A stretch of 64,000 nt of DNA from Gammaproteobacteria bacterium (lineage in GTDB: Bacteria; Pseudomonadota; Gammaproteobacteria; Pseudomonadales; Pseudohongiellaceae). The translations under genes were made by a program, and so were the position numbers. The notes under the pieces were generated by a model, which was not told the DNA's origin, made no database searches, and saw only the letters and a program-made list of their open reading frames with translations. The stretch's first letter is position 1, and the number at the start of each line of letters is the position of its first letter. The stretch spans positions 1 through 64,000 of the forward strand of contig JAQWZF010000024.1 of the NCBI GenBank assembly GCA_029253585.1, given 5' to 3'. This document shows, in pieces, positions 1 to 9,992 of this stretch.

Positions 1-2
1 CG

Positions 3-533
3 GCCTTGCACGCCGCGGGAATGGAGCGAGTAACCGGCGATCACATGGGTATGCTGGCTACGGTGATGAACGCGCTAGCCATGCGTGATGCCCTAGAGCG
101 TGCAAGTATTTCAACCCGTGTTATGTCCGCTATACCGATGAGCGGCGTGGTGGAGCACTATGACAGACGCACCGCCATTCGCCACCTGGAAGCCAGCGAT
201 GTCGTTATCTTCTCCGCCGGCACGGGAAACCCGTTCTTCACAACCGATACCGCCGCCTGTTTGCGTGGCATTGAGATCGACGCCGATCTTATCTTGAAGG
301 CGACCAAGGTCGATGGCGTCTACTCGGCTGATCCGGAGCTAGATGCTAGCGCGGTTAAGTTCGAGCGTCTGACCTATGACGAAGTCATCGAGAAGAAGCT
401 AGGTGTTATGGACTTGACGGCAATCTGTCTGAGCCGCGATCATGAGGTGCCTATCAAGGTGTTTAATATGAATACACCAGGTGCTTTATTAAGCAATGTG
501 ATGGGTAAGCCCGACGGCACACTGATTGAGTAA
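3..533 (+). CDS. pyrH: UMP kinase, 3' part (cut by window edge)
   Basis: Uridylate kinase phosphorylates UMP to UDP with ATP in the cytoplasm, feeding all pyrimidine nucleotide synthesis. The visible 176 residues are the C-terminal three quarters of the amino acid kinase fold. They include the [20 protein letters not shown] segment, the [16 protein letters not shown] loop and the [13 protein letters not shown] nucleotide-binding segment, all characteristic of bacterial PyrH. The reading frame is open from base 3, so the start lies upstream of the window. It is followed 29 bases later by frr, the usual rpsB-tsf-pyrH-frr order. Confidence 0.97.
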   Translation, partial: ALHAAGMERVTGDHMGMLATVMNALAMRDALERASISTRVMSAIPMSGVVEHYDRRTAIRHLEASDVVIFSAGTGNPFFTTDTAACLRGIEIDADLILKATKVDGVYSADPELDASAVKFERLTYDEVIEKKLGVMDLTAICLSRDHEVPIKVFNMNTPGALLSNVMGKPDGTLIE

Positions 534-562
534 TGCTCGCGCCAGAAATTAGGAGTTAGAAA

Positions 563-1120
563 ATGATCGATGACATTATCGCCGACGCGGATGAGAGAAT
601 GCAGAAGAGCCTTGTCTCTCTAGATGACGCATTCAAGAAAATTAGAACCGGTAGAGCCCATCCAGCTATTTTGGATAGTGTGATGGTCTCTTACTACGGC
701 ACCGATACACCCCTGAACCAGCTAGCGAATGTTACGGTTGAAGAGGGGCGCTCTCTGATCGTCTCTCCATGGGAAAAGCCTATGATAGGTGAAGTTGAGA
801 AGGCTATCATGAAATCTGACCTGGGCCTCAACCCTTCAAACAACGGTGACACGATTCGTGTGCCTATGCCGGCTCTTACAGAAGAGACGCGCAAAGAATA
901 TACCAAGCAGGCCAAGGCCGAAGCAGAAAACGCGCGAATAGCGATACGCAATATTCGGCGAGATGCAAATTCTGATATCAAAGACCTAGAGAAAGAAAAA
1001 GAAATCAGTGAGGATGTGCAGCGCAGAGCGGAAGAGCAGGTGCAGAAAATCACCGACAAGCATATTGCGACTGTCGAATCCTCCTTTCAGACTAAAGAAG
1101 CGGATCTGTTATCCTTCTGA
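563..1120 (+). CDS. frr: Ribosome recycling factor
   Basis: The 185-residue protein has the normal family length. It splits post-termination ribosomes together with EF-G. Typical landmarks are KIRTGRAHPAILDSV near residue 30, the central SPWEKPMIGEVEKAI segment, and the charged C-terminal helix with RNIRRDANSDIKDLEKEKEI. The ATG is preceded by an AGGAG ribosome-binding site at about 551. It lies between pyrH and uppS, as in most gammaproteobacteria. Confidence 0.98.
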   Translation: MIDDIIADADERMQKSLVSLDDAFKKIRTGRAHPAILDSVMVSYYGTDTPLNQLANVTVEEGRSLIVSPWEKPMIGEVEKAIMKSDLGLNPSNNGDTIRVPMPALTEETRKEYTKQAKAEAENARIAIRNIRRDANSDIKDLEKEKEISEDVQRRAEEQVQKITDKHIATVESSFQTKEADLLSF

Positions 1121-1193
1121 ACCGGCGGTCAGTTAACGGACTGCTCAACGTTGGCTTCAGGTCGTCGGGCTCCTAGGGATGGGATAACAAACT

Positions 1194-1937
1194 GTGACAG
1201 CGTCTAGTAAATCAGAAATTCCGCAACATATTGCCGTCATCATGGATGGCAATAATCGCTGGGCTAAATCCCGTCAGCTTCCAGCTAAAGCCGGCCACCG
1301 CCATGGTACCGAGGCGGCGCGAAAGATCGTCTATTCCTGCATCTCCCGAGATATCAAATACCTTACCCTGTTCGCCTTTAGTAGCGAGAACTGGCTGCGT
1401 CCCCGACAAGAGGTGCAGGGGCTGATGGCGCTGTTTCTAAGTGTTCTCAAACGCAAAGAGATCAATCAGTTGTATAAGCGCAACGTGCGTTTGCAGTTCA
1501 TCGGAAATCGCAGTAGTTTCTCTGAGAAGCTGCAGGAGAACATGCGCGAGGTTGAAGAGCTGACCCGCAATAATACTGGCACTACGGTTGTGGTAGCCGC
1601 CGACTATGGTGGTCGTTGGGATATAGTGAATTCGGTTTACCAGATCGTCGACAAGGTTGCCTCCGGAGAGCTGGATAAAGACGCCATCGATGCCGATCTT
1701 GTGCATACATACACGGCGATCAGCGAATACCCCGATCCCGATCTTTGTATTCGTACCGGCGGTGAACACCGTATAAGTAATTTCCTTCTCTGGCAGTTCG
1801 CCTATACTGAGCTCTATTTTACCGATTGCTATTGGCCGGACTTCGACGACGCGCAGTTTCAGCTGGCGCTGGATGATTTTGCGAAACGTCAGCGTCGTTA
1901 TGGTAGTCACGACGATCAAGATTATACGGACGCCTAG
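1194..1937 (+). CDS. uppS: Undecaprenyl diphosphate synthase (cis-prenyltransferase)
   Basis: UppS condenses eight isopentenyl diphosphates onto farnesyl diphosphate to make the C55 carrier lipid for peptidoglycan and O-antigen. Visible motifs are IAVIMDGNNRWAK with the catalytic Asp, AGHRHGTEAARKIV, TLFAFSSENWLRP, the ADYGGRWDIV segment and the C-terminal RTGGEHRISNFLLWQ substrate-binding motif. The start is GTG; an AGGGA about 15 bases upstream is a rather distant ribosome-binding site. Length of 247 residues is normal. The next gene, cdsA, begins with a GTG one base after this stop, so the two are probably translationally coupled. Confidence 0.97.
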   Translation: MTASSKSEIPQHIAVIMDGNNRWAKSRQLPAKAGHRHGTEAARKIVYSCISRDIKYLTLFAFSSENWLRPRQEVQGLMALFLSVLKRKEINQLYKRNVRLQFIGNRSSFSEKLQENMREVEELTRNNTGTTVVVAADYGGRWDIVNSVYQIVDKVASGELDKDAIDADLVHTYTAISEYPDPDLCIRTGGEHRISNFLLWQFAYTELYFTDCYWPDFDDAQFQLALDDFAKRQRRYGSHDDQDYTDA

Positions 1938-1938
1938 C

Positions 1939-2802
1939 GTGTTAAAACAAAGAATCATAACCGCTGTAGTACTCCTGTTAGCCTTGATTGCTGCGACTAC
2001 TCAACTGCCTTCTTTTTATTTTTCAGTCCTGATTTCTCTTATTATTCTCATCGCAGCCTATGAGTGGGCCGGGCTTATTGGCCAGCAACATAAAACGGCG
2101 AAGTTTCCCTATATTCTCAGCGTCGGCTCTATGCTGCTCGGCTGCTTCTATTTGCTGGGAGTGTCTCCCGATGCACAGAGCGTAGATATTTTTCGAGCGA
2201 GCCTCGTGTTGATTCTAGGGCTCTTGTTCTGGCTAATGTCTCTGTTCTTGCTTTCGGGCTATCCTGAGAACAGCAGGCTGTGGAACGATGAGTCGAAAAT
2301 TGCCTTGATGGGTGTATTGGTATTGGTTCCTACCTTTGTGGGTGTCGTTGTCTTAAAGTACCTGCTGCCCTCGGGTTTTCTGGTTCTTGCCCTGGTTATT
2401 CTGGTTGCTGCCGCCGACGTGGGCGCCTATTTCGTCGGAGTAAATTTCGGCTCCAGAAAGCTGGCTGCCAGTCTTAGTCCCAAAAAATCCTGGGAAGGTG
2501 TATGGGGCGGATTGGCTCTGAGCCTTATTGTAGCCGCAGGTTTTATCTGGGCGCTGCATAATTATCTGACTGCGCTGTCTACAATACAGGTGCTGTCTCT
2601 ATTGGCCTTGTCCGTGGGCGTTACCTTCTTTAGCGTCGTGGGCGATCTCATAGAAAGCATGCTGAAACGAAACTGTGGGGTGAAGGACAGTGGAGCGATC
2701 CTGCCAGGTCATGGCGGGGTGTTGGATAGGGTAGACGGTCTCGTGGCTGCTACGCCGGTTTTCGTTCTCGCGATGATGTTAGTTCTTAGTAGCGAAACTT
2801 AG
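1939..2802 (+). CDS. cdsA: Phosphatidate cytidylyltransferase
   Basis: CdsA makes CDP-diacylglycerol from phosphatidic acid and CTP in the inner membrane. The 287-residue protein is almost entirely hydrophobic, with about eight membrane segments. It ends with the family signature: KKSWEGVWGG, then GDLIESMLKRNCGVKDSG and the GHGGVLDRVDGL Asp motif. An open frame extends upstream to 1873 inside uppS. I prefer the GTG at 1939 because it gives the expected N-terminus (LKQRIITAVVLLL) directly after the uppS stop. Confidence 0.95.
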   Translation: MLKQRIITAVVLLLALIAATTQLPSFYFSVLISLIILIAAYEWAGLIGQQHKTAKFPYILSVGSMLLGCFYLLGVSPDAQSVDIFRASLVLILGLLFWLMSLFLLSGYPENSRLWNDESKIALMGVLVLVPTFVGVVVLKYLLPSGFLVLALVILVAAADVGAYFVGVNFGSRKLAASLSPKKSWEGVWGGLALSLIVAAGFIWALHNYLTALSTIQVLSLLALSVGVTFFSVVGDLIESMLKRNCGVKDSGAILPGHGGVLDRVDGLVAATPVFVLAMMLVLSSET

Positions 2803-2815
2803 GTGAACTGTTAAC

Positions 2816-4024
2816 GTGTCACGCAACAATCTCCAGATCAGTATTCTTGGCTCTACCGGCTCAGTCGGTTGCAACACGCTTGCCGTTATCGATGAGAACC
2901 CTCAATACAGCGTCTTCGCGTTAACGGCTCATAAGAACGCAAGATTATTGTTCGAGCAATGCCAGAAATACACGCCGGTATTTGCTGTCATCGGTGACGA
3001 CGCCGCTGCGGAATTCGAAGCGTTGTTAAAAAAGGGCGAACTTGCGACCAAATTGCTGGTGGGTAAGTCCGCGCTAATTGAGGTTGCGAGTAACCCCGAT
3101 GTCGATTTTGTTATGGCAGCAATCGTTGGTGCAGCTGGTCTCGAGTCGACTCTTGCAGCCGCCTCAAACGGCAAGAGACTGCTGCTGGCGAATAAGGAGT
3201 CTCTGGTTATGACCGGAGACTTGCTGAAGCAGGCGGCAACCAAGTCCGGATCAGAAATTTTACCGATCGATAGCGAGCACAATGCAATCTTTCAATGCCT
3301 GCCAATCACCGGCAGCAGCTTGCAGGCAACAGATCAGAATGGCATCGAGAAGGTGGTTCTTACCGCTTCCGGTGGCCCGTTTCTAAATACCACACCTGAT
3401 CAGCTTGCATCGGTAACGCCGGAGCAAGCCTGTCTTCACCCCAAATGGTCTATGGGCAGGAAGATATCTGTAGATTCTGCGACGATGATGAACAAGGGGC
3501 TGGAGTTTATCGAGGCCTGCTATCTCTTCGATCTGGAGCCTTCTCAGGTCGATGTGTTGATTCATCCCCAGAGCATAGTCCATTCCATGGTGCATTACGC
3601 CGACGGTTCGGTGATCGCCGAGCTGGCGAACCCCGATATGCGCGTTCCCATAGCCTATGGCCTGGCCTGGCCCGAGCGCATTAGATCCGGTGCAACTGCT
3701 CTGGATCTGACGGCGCAGGAGCCGCTGCAGTTCTTCAAACCGGATTTGCAGCGATTTCCCTGTTTGCGGCTAGGCATGGAAGCTGCTACTGAGCGGGGAA
3801 GCGCGCCGGCGGTGCTTAATGCGGCGAATGAAGTTGCTGTCGAGGCATTTTTGAGTGGCGAAATCGGCTTTACGGAAATTCCCCTAATAATAGAGGCAGT
3901 TAGGTCGAAAATACCTTGTGAAGCAACACCTAGTCTCGCTATTATTCAAGACCTTGATCGACAAGCAAGAACGCTATCTAAAGAATTGATATTAAAGGAA
4001 TTCTGCCGAGGTGCCGGGGCCTAG
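2816..4024 (+). CDS. dxr: 1-deoxy-D-xylulose 5-phosphate reductoisomerase
   Basis: This is the second MEP-pathway enzyme, converting DXP to MEP with NADPH and a divalent metal. The N-terminal nucleotide-binding motif ILGSTGSVGCNTLAVI starts at residue 9. The metal and substrate segments LPIDSEHNAIFQ and ALHPKW-like CLHPKWSMGRKISVDSATMMNKGLE follow, and the C-terminal helical domain is complete. Its 402 residues fit the family. The start is GTG, 13 bases after cdsA. Together with ispD and ispF further on, three MEP enzymes lie in this window. Confidence 0.97.
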   Translation: MSRNNLQISILGSTGSVGCNTLAVIDENPQYSVFALTAHKNARLLFEQCQKYTPVFAVIGDDAAAEFEALLKKGELATKLLVGKSALIEVASNPDVDFVMAAIVGAAGLESTLAAASNGKRLLLANKESLVMTGDLLKQAATKSGSEILPIDSEHNAIFQCLPITGSSLQATDQNGIEKVVLTASGGPFLNTTPDQLASVTPEQACLHPKWSMGRKISVDSATMMNKGLEFIEACYLFDLEPSQVDVLIHPQSIVHSMVHYADGSVIAELANPDMRVPIAYGLAWPERIRSGATALDLTAQEPLQFFKPDLQRFPCLRLGMEAATERGSAPAVLNAANEVAVEAFLSGEIGFTEIPLIIEAVRSKIPCEATPSLAIIQDLDRQARTLSKELILKEFCRGAGA

Positions 4025-4051
4025 CCTGGGTAGCTTGTGTAACTATTTATC

Positions 4052-5440
4052 ATGTTGGATGTATTAATCAGCATAATTGCTCTCCTGGTGACTCTGGGTA
4101 TACTGGTGACGATCCACGAATTCGGCCATTTCTGGGTCGCCCGCCGCTGTGGCGTGAAGGTATTAAGGTTCTCCATTGGCTTCGGCAAGGCAGCCAAGAC
4201 CTGGATTGGAAAGGATGGCGTGGAATACGTAATCGCACCAATTCCTCTGGGTGGCTACGTAAAGATGCTGGGTCAGGAAGATACTACGGTCACGGATACA
4301 AGCAGTGTCCCGGCTAGCCAGCGGCAGTATTCGTTCGCCTGCAAGCCTCTGTGGCAGAGGATGGCCATCGTCGCCGCAGGCCCCATCGCCAACTTCCTGT
4401 TGGCGATCTTCGTATTCTGGTTGATTAATATCTCCTATGGAGTTTCCGGCATCGCACCGGTGGTAAATAGTGTGATCGAAGATTCTGTCGCCGATAGGGC
4501 GGGCCTTAGAGCCGGTGATGAGATTCTCGCCGTGGATGGCGCCGAGACCATCATCTGGCAGCAGGTAACGCTGCAGTTGCTCGCACGTCTGGGCGAGACC
4601 GGAGACGTCACGTTAACTGTAGACCCCGCCGATTCGAATCGCCCGCGAGATATTCGCCTGCCCATCGATGCCTGGATGGGGTCAGAGACAGCGCCAAACC
4701 CGGTTAACGACCTCGGAATCATACAGTTCGAAATCCCCGCCGATATCGCAGGTATCGTCCCGGGAGGGGCGGCCGAGGCAGCTGGGCTTCAAGCCGGCGA
4801 TAAAATCGTCTCCGTCGACGGCAGGCCGATTCGCGGATGGACGCACTGGGTTGAGGTAATCCGTGCCAATCCGGAACTCATGCTGAATGTCGTGGTCAAA
4901 CGTCGTGGAATCGATAATGTACTCCTGATGCAACCGGCAGGGGCTACCCTGGATGATGGCACCGTAATCGGCAGCATCGGTGCCTACGTAGAAGAAACGA
5001 CTCTAGCTGAGCTGCTGCTACCGGAGATGCAGCGACAGGTAGACTACAATGTCGTGTCGGCGATTCAGCCGGCACTATATGAGACTTGGGATAAATCCCT
5101 ATTTGTATTGGATTCTGTGAAGAAGATGGTCATCGGTTTGATCTCGGTGAAGAATATTAATGGGCCAATCACTATTGCTCAGGTCGCTGGAGAGACAGCC
5201 ACTTACGGCCTCGATGTGTATTTAGGGTTTCTAGCACTGTTGAGTATTTCTCTGGGGGTGCTGAATTTGCTGCCGATACCCGTTTTGGACGGTGGGCATC
5301 TGCTGTATTACGCGATCGAAGCTGTCATCAGGCGGCCTGTACCGAAAAGAATTCAGGCCTTCGGTCTGCAGCTGGGTTTGCTGCTGATTTCAGGAATCAT
5401 GGTTTTAGCTATTTATAACGATGTTAATCGTCTGTTGTAA
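4052..5440 (+). CDS. rseP: Site-2 intramembrane zinc metalloprotease RseP
   Basis: RseP cleaves the anti-sigma factor RseA within the membrane after DegS and thereby frees sigma-E. The zinc-binding HEFGH sits in the first membrane helix (residues 23-27) and the LLPIPVLDGGHL motif lies in the C-terminal helix. Between them are two periplasmic PDZ domains, seen as SVADRAGLRAGDEILAVDG and GGAAEAAGLQAGDKIVSVDG. The protein is full length at 462 residues. It sits directly upstream of bamA, the main sigma-E-responsive client, as is usual. Confidence 0.97.
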   Translation: MLDVLISIIALLVTLGILVTIHEFGHFWVARRCGVKVLRFSIGFGKAAKTWIGKDGVEYVIAPIPLGGYVKMLGQEDTTVTDTSSVPASQRQYSFACKPLWQRMAIVAAGPIANFLLAIFVFWLINISYGVSGIAPVVNSVIEDSVADRAGLRAGDEILAVDGAETIIWQQVTLQLLARLGETGDVTLTVDPADSNRPRDIRLPIDAWMGSETAPNPVNDLGIIQFEIPADIAGIVPGGAAEAAGLQAGDKIVSVDGRPIRGWTHWVEVIRANPELMLNVVVKRRGIDNVLLMQPAGATLDDGTVIGSIGAYVEETTLAELLLPEMQRQVDYNVVSAIQPALYETWDKSLFVLDSVKKMVIGLISVKNINGPITIAQVAGETATYGLDVYLGFLALLSISLGVLNLLPIPVLDGGHLLYYAIEAVIRRPVPKRIQAFGLQLGLLLISGIMVLAIYNDVNRLL

Positions 5441-5521
5441 GAAGACAAAAATAGCAGAATAAAATAGAAGAAGATGTAAACTCGCCGCCAAGTAACACAA
5501 TAATTTGAGAATGCAGCGCAA

Positions 5522-8197
5522 ATGAAAAAACTCCTTTTTTGTTTGTTGGCGGCTTTTGGAATTTCAAAGTCCCTCAACGCTCAGGAATTTGTAATAGCCG
5601 ATATCATCGTCGATGGCTATCAACGTATTTCGCCCGGAATAATCTACAATCTGTTGCCAGTAGGTATAGGTGACACAGTGGGTGCTGGCACTTCGGCGCA
5701 GATCATCCGCGAACTCTCGGAGTCCGAATACTTCGACGAGATTGAGGTGGCACGGGAAGGCAATATCCTCGTTGTAACCGTATTGGAGAGACCATCGGTT
5801 GCCGAGATTACCATCGACGGAAATAGTATTCTCGAGACAGAGGCCATTCTCGAAAACATGGCGACCGCAGACATTGCGGAAGGTCAAATCTTTACTCGAG
5901 CTGCCCTGGAAGTTATTCGTCAGGGTATTCAAGATGTTTATTCTTCCCGGGGTCGCTATGGCGCTGCCGTAGAAATCGAAGTAGAAGAGTTGCCGAGAAA
6001 TCGCGTATCCATCGAGTTGAACATCAACGAGGGCGAGGAGTCTCGAATACGCCACATCAATATAGTAGGCAACGAGGCATTTAGTGAAGAAGAACTGTTA
6101 GGTTTGTTCGAGCTGGGCACCAAGCCCTTCTATATGCTCCTTAGCCGCAAGGATAGATATTCGCGCGAGCAGTTCTCAGGTGATCTGGAACGACTGGAAT
6201 CGTACTACCTCGATAATGGCTACGTAGAATTCAACGTTGACTCTACGCCTATCTCTATCACCCCGGATCGAAAAGAAGTCTATATAACAATCAATATAAA
6301 CGAAGGTGATCTTTATACTATCAACGAGGTAGACCTAGCTGGCGACCTCGTCGATGCCGAGGCGTTGCTAAGAGCGGCGGTATTTGTTCGGCCTGGCCAG
6401 ATCTATTCCCAGGGTCTGGTCACTGGCACAGAAGAAATCATGGTGCAGTTTCTCGGCAATCTTGGCTATGCCTTCGCTGAAGCTACGGGTGTGCCAGAGG
6501 TCAACGAAGAAGACGAGACCGTCGACGTGACCTTCTTCATAGAGCCCGGTAACCGCACCTATGTGAATCGAATTAATTTCGCCGGCAACACATCGACGGC
6601 CGATGATGTGCTGCGCAGAGAGATGCGTCAGTTGGAGTCAGCACCTGCTTCAAGTTTACAAATAGAACAGTCCAAGATACGCCTAGAGCGACTGGGTTAT
6701 TTCGAAACAGTGGAAGTCGACACAGTCGAGGTGCCAGGCACCGAAGATCAGGTCGATGTTAACTATGACGTTCTGGAGCAAAATTTCGGAGCAATCAGTT
6801 TTCAGGTCGGAACCGGTGGTGGCGGTAATTTCTTTATCTCCTCAAGCCTGCAGGCGCAGAATTTTCTCGGCACAGGCAAGACCCTCGCAGTCGGGATTAA
6901 CAAAAGCCGTTTTCAGACGGGTCTAAACTTTCAGTATCTTGACCCCTATTATACTCCCGATGGTGTTAGCAGGGGGTTTAACCTGTTCGCACAGAAGATC
7001 GATTCACCCTTTAATGTATCCGATTTCAATACGTCTTCCTTCGGTGGCTCCCTGAGTTTTAGCTATCCATTGAGTGAGATCGAATTGCTGGGATTCGATT
7101 TTGGTTACACCCATACCGAGTTGAGTGCCGGGCTTGGTTCCGTGCAGGAAATCATATCGAGCCCCACGTTCTTCGAAGATGTCGACAAGTATGTAATTAC
7201 GCCAGCTAACGGTAATGTATTTGATGGCCCGCTGACCGACGCGGTATTGGGGGATGTGTCATCACTGAGCCCCGCGCAGCTTCGCTCGAATACGGACAAA
7301 GGCTTTGTTGACAAGTTTGGCGATACCTTCGATAACTTCACTATTAGCGGTAATTGGTTTCGCAATACGCTAAACCGTGGGCAGATGGCGACTAGCGGCA
7401 AGCTGCACAACGTCTCCGTAGAGATCACCCTTCCGGGCAGTGACCTTCAGTACGGCAGCATCAATTACACTAACCAAATGTATTGGCCTCTCGATGGGCA
7501 GCAGACCTGGGTTGTCGGTCTTAGAACGAACCTCGGCTATGGAATAGGATATGGTGATACCGAAGAGCTGCCTTTCTTTAACAACTATTTCGCCGGCGGC
7601 CTGAATTCCCAGGGCGTCTTGCGCGGGTTCGAAGAGAATAGCCTGGGCCCCCAGAGCACGCCAGGTGCGCGTTATTTGACCGAATTTGGTCTGACCCTAG
7701 AGCGCGATGAGAATGGCGAAATTTTGCGCAACGAAGACGGCTCTGCGGTCGGTTTTAATCGAGATGTAGGCTACCAAACGGAACCTCTTTTCGATGCAAA
7801 TGGCCAGCCGGTGCTGGATGCGAATGGGAACCAGCAGGTGGCGCTGGCCGTACAAAATTTCTTCCTGGACGAGGATTTTGACAGTTTTGGTGGTAACATA
7901 CTCGCCACTGCGACTCTGGAGCTGCTATTTCCCATTCCCTTTGTCGATGATTCAAATCGAGTAAGGACGGCTTTCTTCATAGATGCTGGAAACGTGTTCT
8001 CGTCCCATTGTACGGAACGGCAGACACTTCTGAAAAATTGCACAGATTTCGATCTGGGTGAAATGAGATATTCTGCAGGAATCAGTGTTACGTATCTTTC
8101 GCCATTTGGTCCGCTCAGCTTTTACGTAGCAGCGCCATTCGGTAAGGAAGGCGACGACACGAAGAGTTTCGATTTTACCGTTGGAAATGGTTTCTAG
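5522..8197 (+). CDS. bamA: Outer membrane protein assembly factor BamA
   Basis: BamA is the Omp85 core of the BAM complex that folds beta-barrels into the outer membrane. A signal peptide (MKKLLFCLLAAFGISKSLNA) is followed by five POTRA domains to about residue 420, then a 16-strand barrel. The conserved loop-6 motif appears as LRGFEENSLGPQ, and the chain ends in the expected aromatic residue (GNGF). At 891 residues it is about 80 longer than the E. coli protein. The extra length is in barrel loops, notably the acidic segment around residues 725-780 rich in Asp, Asn and Gly. Confidence 0.97.
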   Translation: MKKLLFCLLAAFGISKSLNAQEFVIADIIVDGYQRISPGIIYNLLPVGIGDTVGAGTSAQIIRELSESEYFDEIEVAREGNILVVTVLERPSVAEITIDGNSILETEAILENMATADIAEGQIFTRAALEVIRQGIQDVYSSRGRYGAAVEIEVEELPRNRVSIELNINEGEESRIRHINIVGNEAFSEEELLGLFELGTKPFYMLLSRKDRYSREQFSGDLERLESYYLDNGYVEFNVDSTPISITPDRKEVYITININEGDLYTINEVDLAGDLVDAEALLRAAVFVRPGQIYSQGLVTGTEEIMVQFLGNLGYAFAEATGVPEVNEEDETVDVTFFIEPGNRTYVNRINFAGNTSTADDVLRREMRQLESAPASSLQIEQSKIRLERLGYFETVEVDTVEVPGTEDQVDVNYDVLEQNFGAISFQVGTGGGGNFFISSSLQAQNFLGTGKTLAVGINKSRFQTGLNFQYLDPYYTPDGVSRGFNLFAQKIDSPFNVSDFNTSSFGGSLSFSYPLSEIELLGFDFGYTHTELSAGLGSVQEIISSPTFFEDVDKYVITPANGNVFDGPLTDAVLGDVSSLSPAQLRSNTDKGFVDKFGDTFDNFTISGNWFRNTLNRGQMATSGKLHNVSVEITLPGSDLQYGSINYTNQMYWPLDGQQTWVVGLRTNLGYGIGYGDTEELPFFNNYFAGGLNSQGVLRGFEENSLGPQSTPGARYLTEFGLTLERDENGEILRNEDGSAVGFNRDVGYQTEPLFDANGQPVLDANGNQQVALAVQNFFLDEDFDSFGGNILATATLELLFPIPFVDDSNRVRTAFFIDAGNVFSSHCTERQTLLKNCTDFDLGEMRYSAGISVTYLSPFGPLSFYVAAPFGKEGDDTKSFDFTVGNGF

Positions 8198-8338
8198 TTG
8201 GTCGCGATCTAAAGAGCCTGCACTGCTCAAAGAGCATAGAATTTAAGTGGCGTGTTTTTGATACACGTGTATGTGCAAAAATTGGTTTAGCTTGTTGAAC
8301 GAGTGTTCGGCAGTATGAGTAAGAATTGGAGAATTACC

Positions 8339-8851
8339 GTGAAAATATTTAAGAGTCTAATCGTCTGTTTAAGTTTGATGCTTGTGTCTCAGGGCGCTGC
8401 TGCTCAGGATACCAAGATAGGTGTGCTGAATGCATTGCAGGCATTGTTTAACTCGGATGCGGCGCGTGTCGTGCAAGAAGAGTTGGAGCAGGAATTTAAC
8501 TCCGACGAGGTTAGAGCTCAAGAGCTTACCGATCAGTTAAATGCGCTACGTGAAGAATTCCAACAGAACGAAGCTGTCATGAGCGAGCAAGAAATCAGTC
8601 GGATGAACTCCAATGCGCAAGACTTACAGGTTCAGCTGCAGCTGATTCAGGAAAGAGTGCAAACTGCGCTTCAGCAAAAGAATCAGGAATTCCTAGAGAG
8701 CATGCAGGCAGACCTGGCTGCTGCCGTTACCGATGTTGTGGCAGAAGGCGGTTACGACCTTATACTTAATTCAGATACCGCGCCGTACTTCGCGCCTGTT
8801 CTGGATATTACTGCCAAGGTTACTGCCAAGCTCAATGAGAACGTTGAGTAG
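8339..8851 (+). CDS. skp: Periplasmic chaperone Skp/OmpH
   Basis: Skp is a trimeric periplasmic holdase that carries unfolded outer-membrane proteins to BamA. The GTG start at 8339 gives a clean signal peptide (MKIFKSLIVCLSLMLVSQGA, then AAQ) and a mature chain beginning DTKIGVLN. An open frame reaches back to 8303 but would bury the signal peptide. The middle is a long Gln/Glu-rich coiled coil, as expected for the Skp tentacles. The position between bamA and lpxD supports the call. Confidence 0.9.
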   Translation: MKIFKSLIVCLSLMLVSQGAAAQDTKIGVLNALQALFNSDAARVVQEELEQEFNSDEVRAQELTDQLNALREEFQQNEAVMSEQEISRMNSNAQDLQVQLQLIQERVQTALQQKNQEFLESMQADLAAAVTDVVAEGGYDLILNSDTAPYFAPVLDITAKVTAKLNENVE

Positions 8852-8883
8852 TAGCGAGGGTCTTCCTATCAGGTTAGTGTCAG

Positions 8884-9915
8884 GTGGCACATAAATTAAA
8901 TTACACATTGGCGGAGCTAGCGAAGTTGCTGGGCGCCGAACTCGTTGGCGATGGCCAGATTGTGATAACTGGCCTGGCTACGCTCAAGAATGCCAGCCCT
9001 GGCCAGCTAAGTTTTTTTAGTAATCCCTCCTATGCAGATCAGCTAAAGACTAGTCAGGCATCTGCAGTTCTTGTCGAAGAAAAACACGTGGATCGCTGTA
9101 GCGGTAATAAGCTGGTTACGGCAAAACCCTACGTTGCCTTTGCGCTGGCGACTCAATTATTTGATAACTCCCCAAGACAGGCCGCTGGTATCCATGATTC
9201 TGCCTGCGTGGATGCGTCTGCCGAGTTGGGAGAGAACGTCAGTATTGCGCCAAATGTCGTCATAGAGGCGAATGTAAAACTGGGCAACGATGTCGTTATC
9301 GGAGCGGGTTGCGTTATTGGCCAGAACTCGATTCTCGGTGATGGCTGCAAGCTGCATCGGAATGTAACCCTCTATCACCGTGTCACCCTGGGGGAAAATG
9401 TTGAGATCCACTCTGGGGCGGTACTAGGTGCCGACGGCTTTGGCTTTGCCTTCGACGGAAGCAAATCTGTTAAGATTCAGCAGCTAGGCGCAGTCAATAT
9501 TGGTGACGATGTCGAAATCGGTGCGTGTACTACTATCGACCGAGGTGCGCTGGAAGACACGGAAATATCTAATGGCGTGAAGATCGACTCTCAGGTGCAG
9601 ATAGCTCATAACTGCAAGATAGGCGAGCACACGATTATATGTGGCTGCGTAGGACTGGCTGGCAGCGTGACCATTGGCAAGTACTGCATAATGGGGGGCG
9701 GCTCCGGGGCTGTAGGCCACATCAGCATCGCCAATAAAGTGCAGGTAAGCGCGATGTCACTGGTGAGTCAGTCGATCCTCGAGGCAGGCATGTATTCCAC
9801 GGGGACAATTCAGGCGAAGACATCCGAGTGGAAGCGCAATGCGATTCGATTTCAACAATTGGACAGTATTGCCAAGAGATTGAAAGAAATCGAGAAATCT
9901 ACCGATAAGAACTAA
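8884..9915 (+). CDS. lpxD: UDP-3-O-(3-hydroxyacyl)glucosamine N-acyltransferase
   Basis: LpxD adds the second, N-linked hydroxyacyl chain in lipid A synthesis. The N-terminal uridine-binding domain (TLAELAKLLGAEL, then PGQLSFFSNPSYADQL) is followed by a left-handed parallel beta-helix of hexapeptide repeats. The active-site region reads HSGAVLGADGFGFA and the downstream QIAHNCKIGEHTIICG holds the conserved catalytic His. The start is GTG. The length of 343 residues is normal. Gene order skp-lpxD-fabZ-lpxA-lpxB is the canonical lipid A cluster. Confidence 0.97.
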   Translation: MAHKLNYTLAELAKLLGAELVGDGQIVITGLATLKNASPGQLSFFSNPSYADQLKTSQASAVLVEEKHVDRCSGNKLVTAKPYVAFALATQLFDNSPRQAAGIHDSACVDASAELGENVSIAPNVVIEANVKLGNDVVIGAGCVIGQNSILGDGCKLHRNVTLYHRVTLGENVEIHSGAVLGADGFGFAFDGSKSVKIQQLGAVNIGDDVEIGACTTIDRGALEDTEISNGVKIDSQVQIAHNCKIGEHTIICGCVGLAGSVTIGKYCIMGGGSGAVGHISIANKVQVSAMSLVSQSILEAGMYSTGTIQAKTSEWKRNAIRFQQLDSIAKRLKEIEKSTDKN

Positions 9916-9992
9916 ACAGAGCTATCTCTGCAGAAAAACTAACAAGCCTAAAGCGCTCCAAAGGGTGCGCCTGATAGGTGAGAGAACCACAG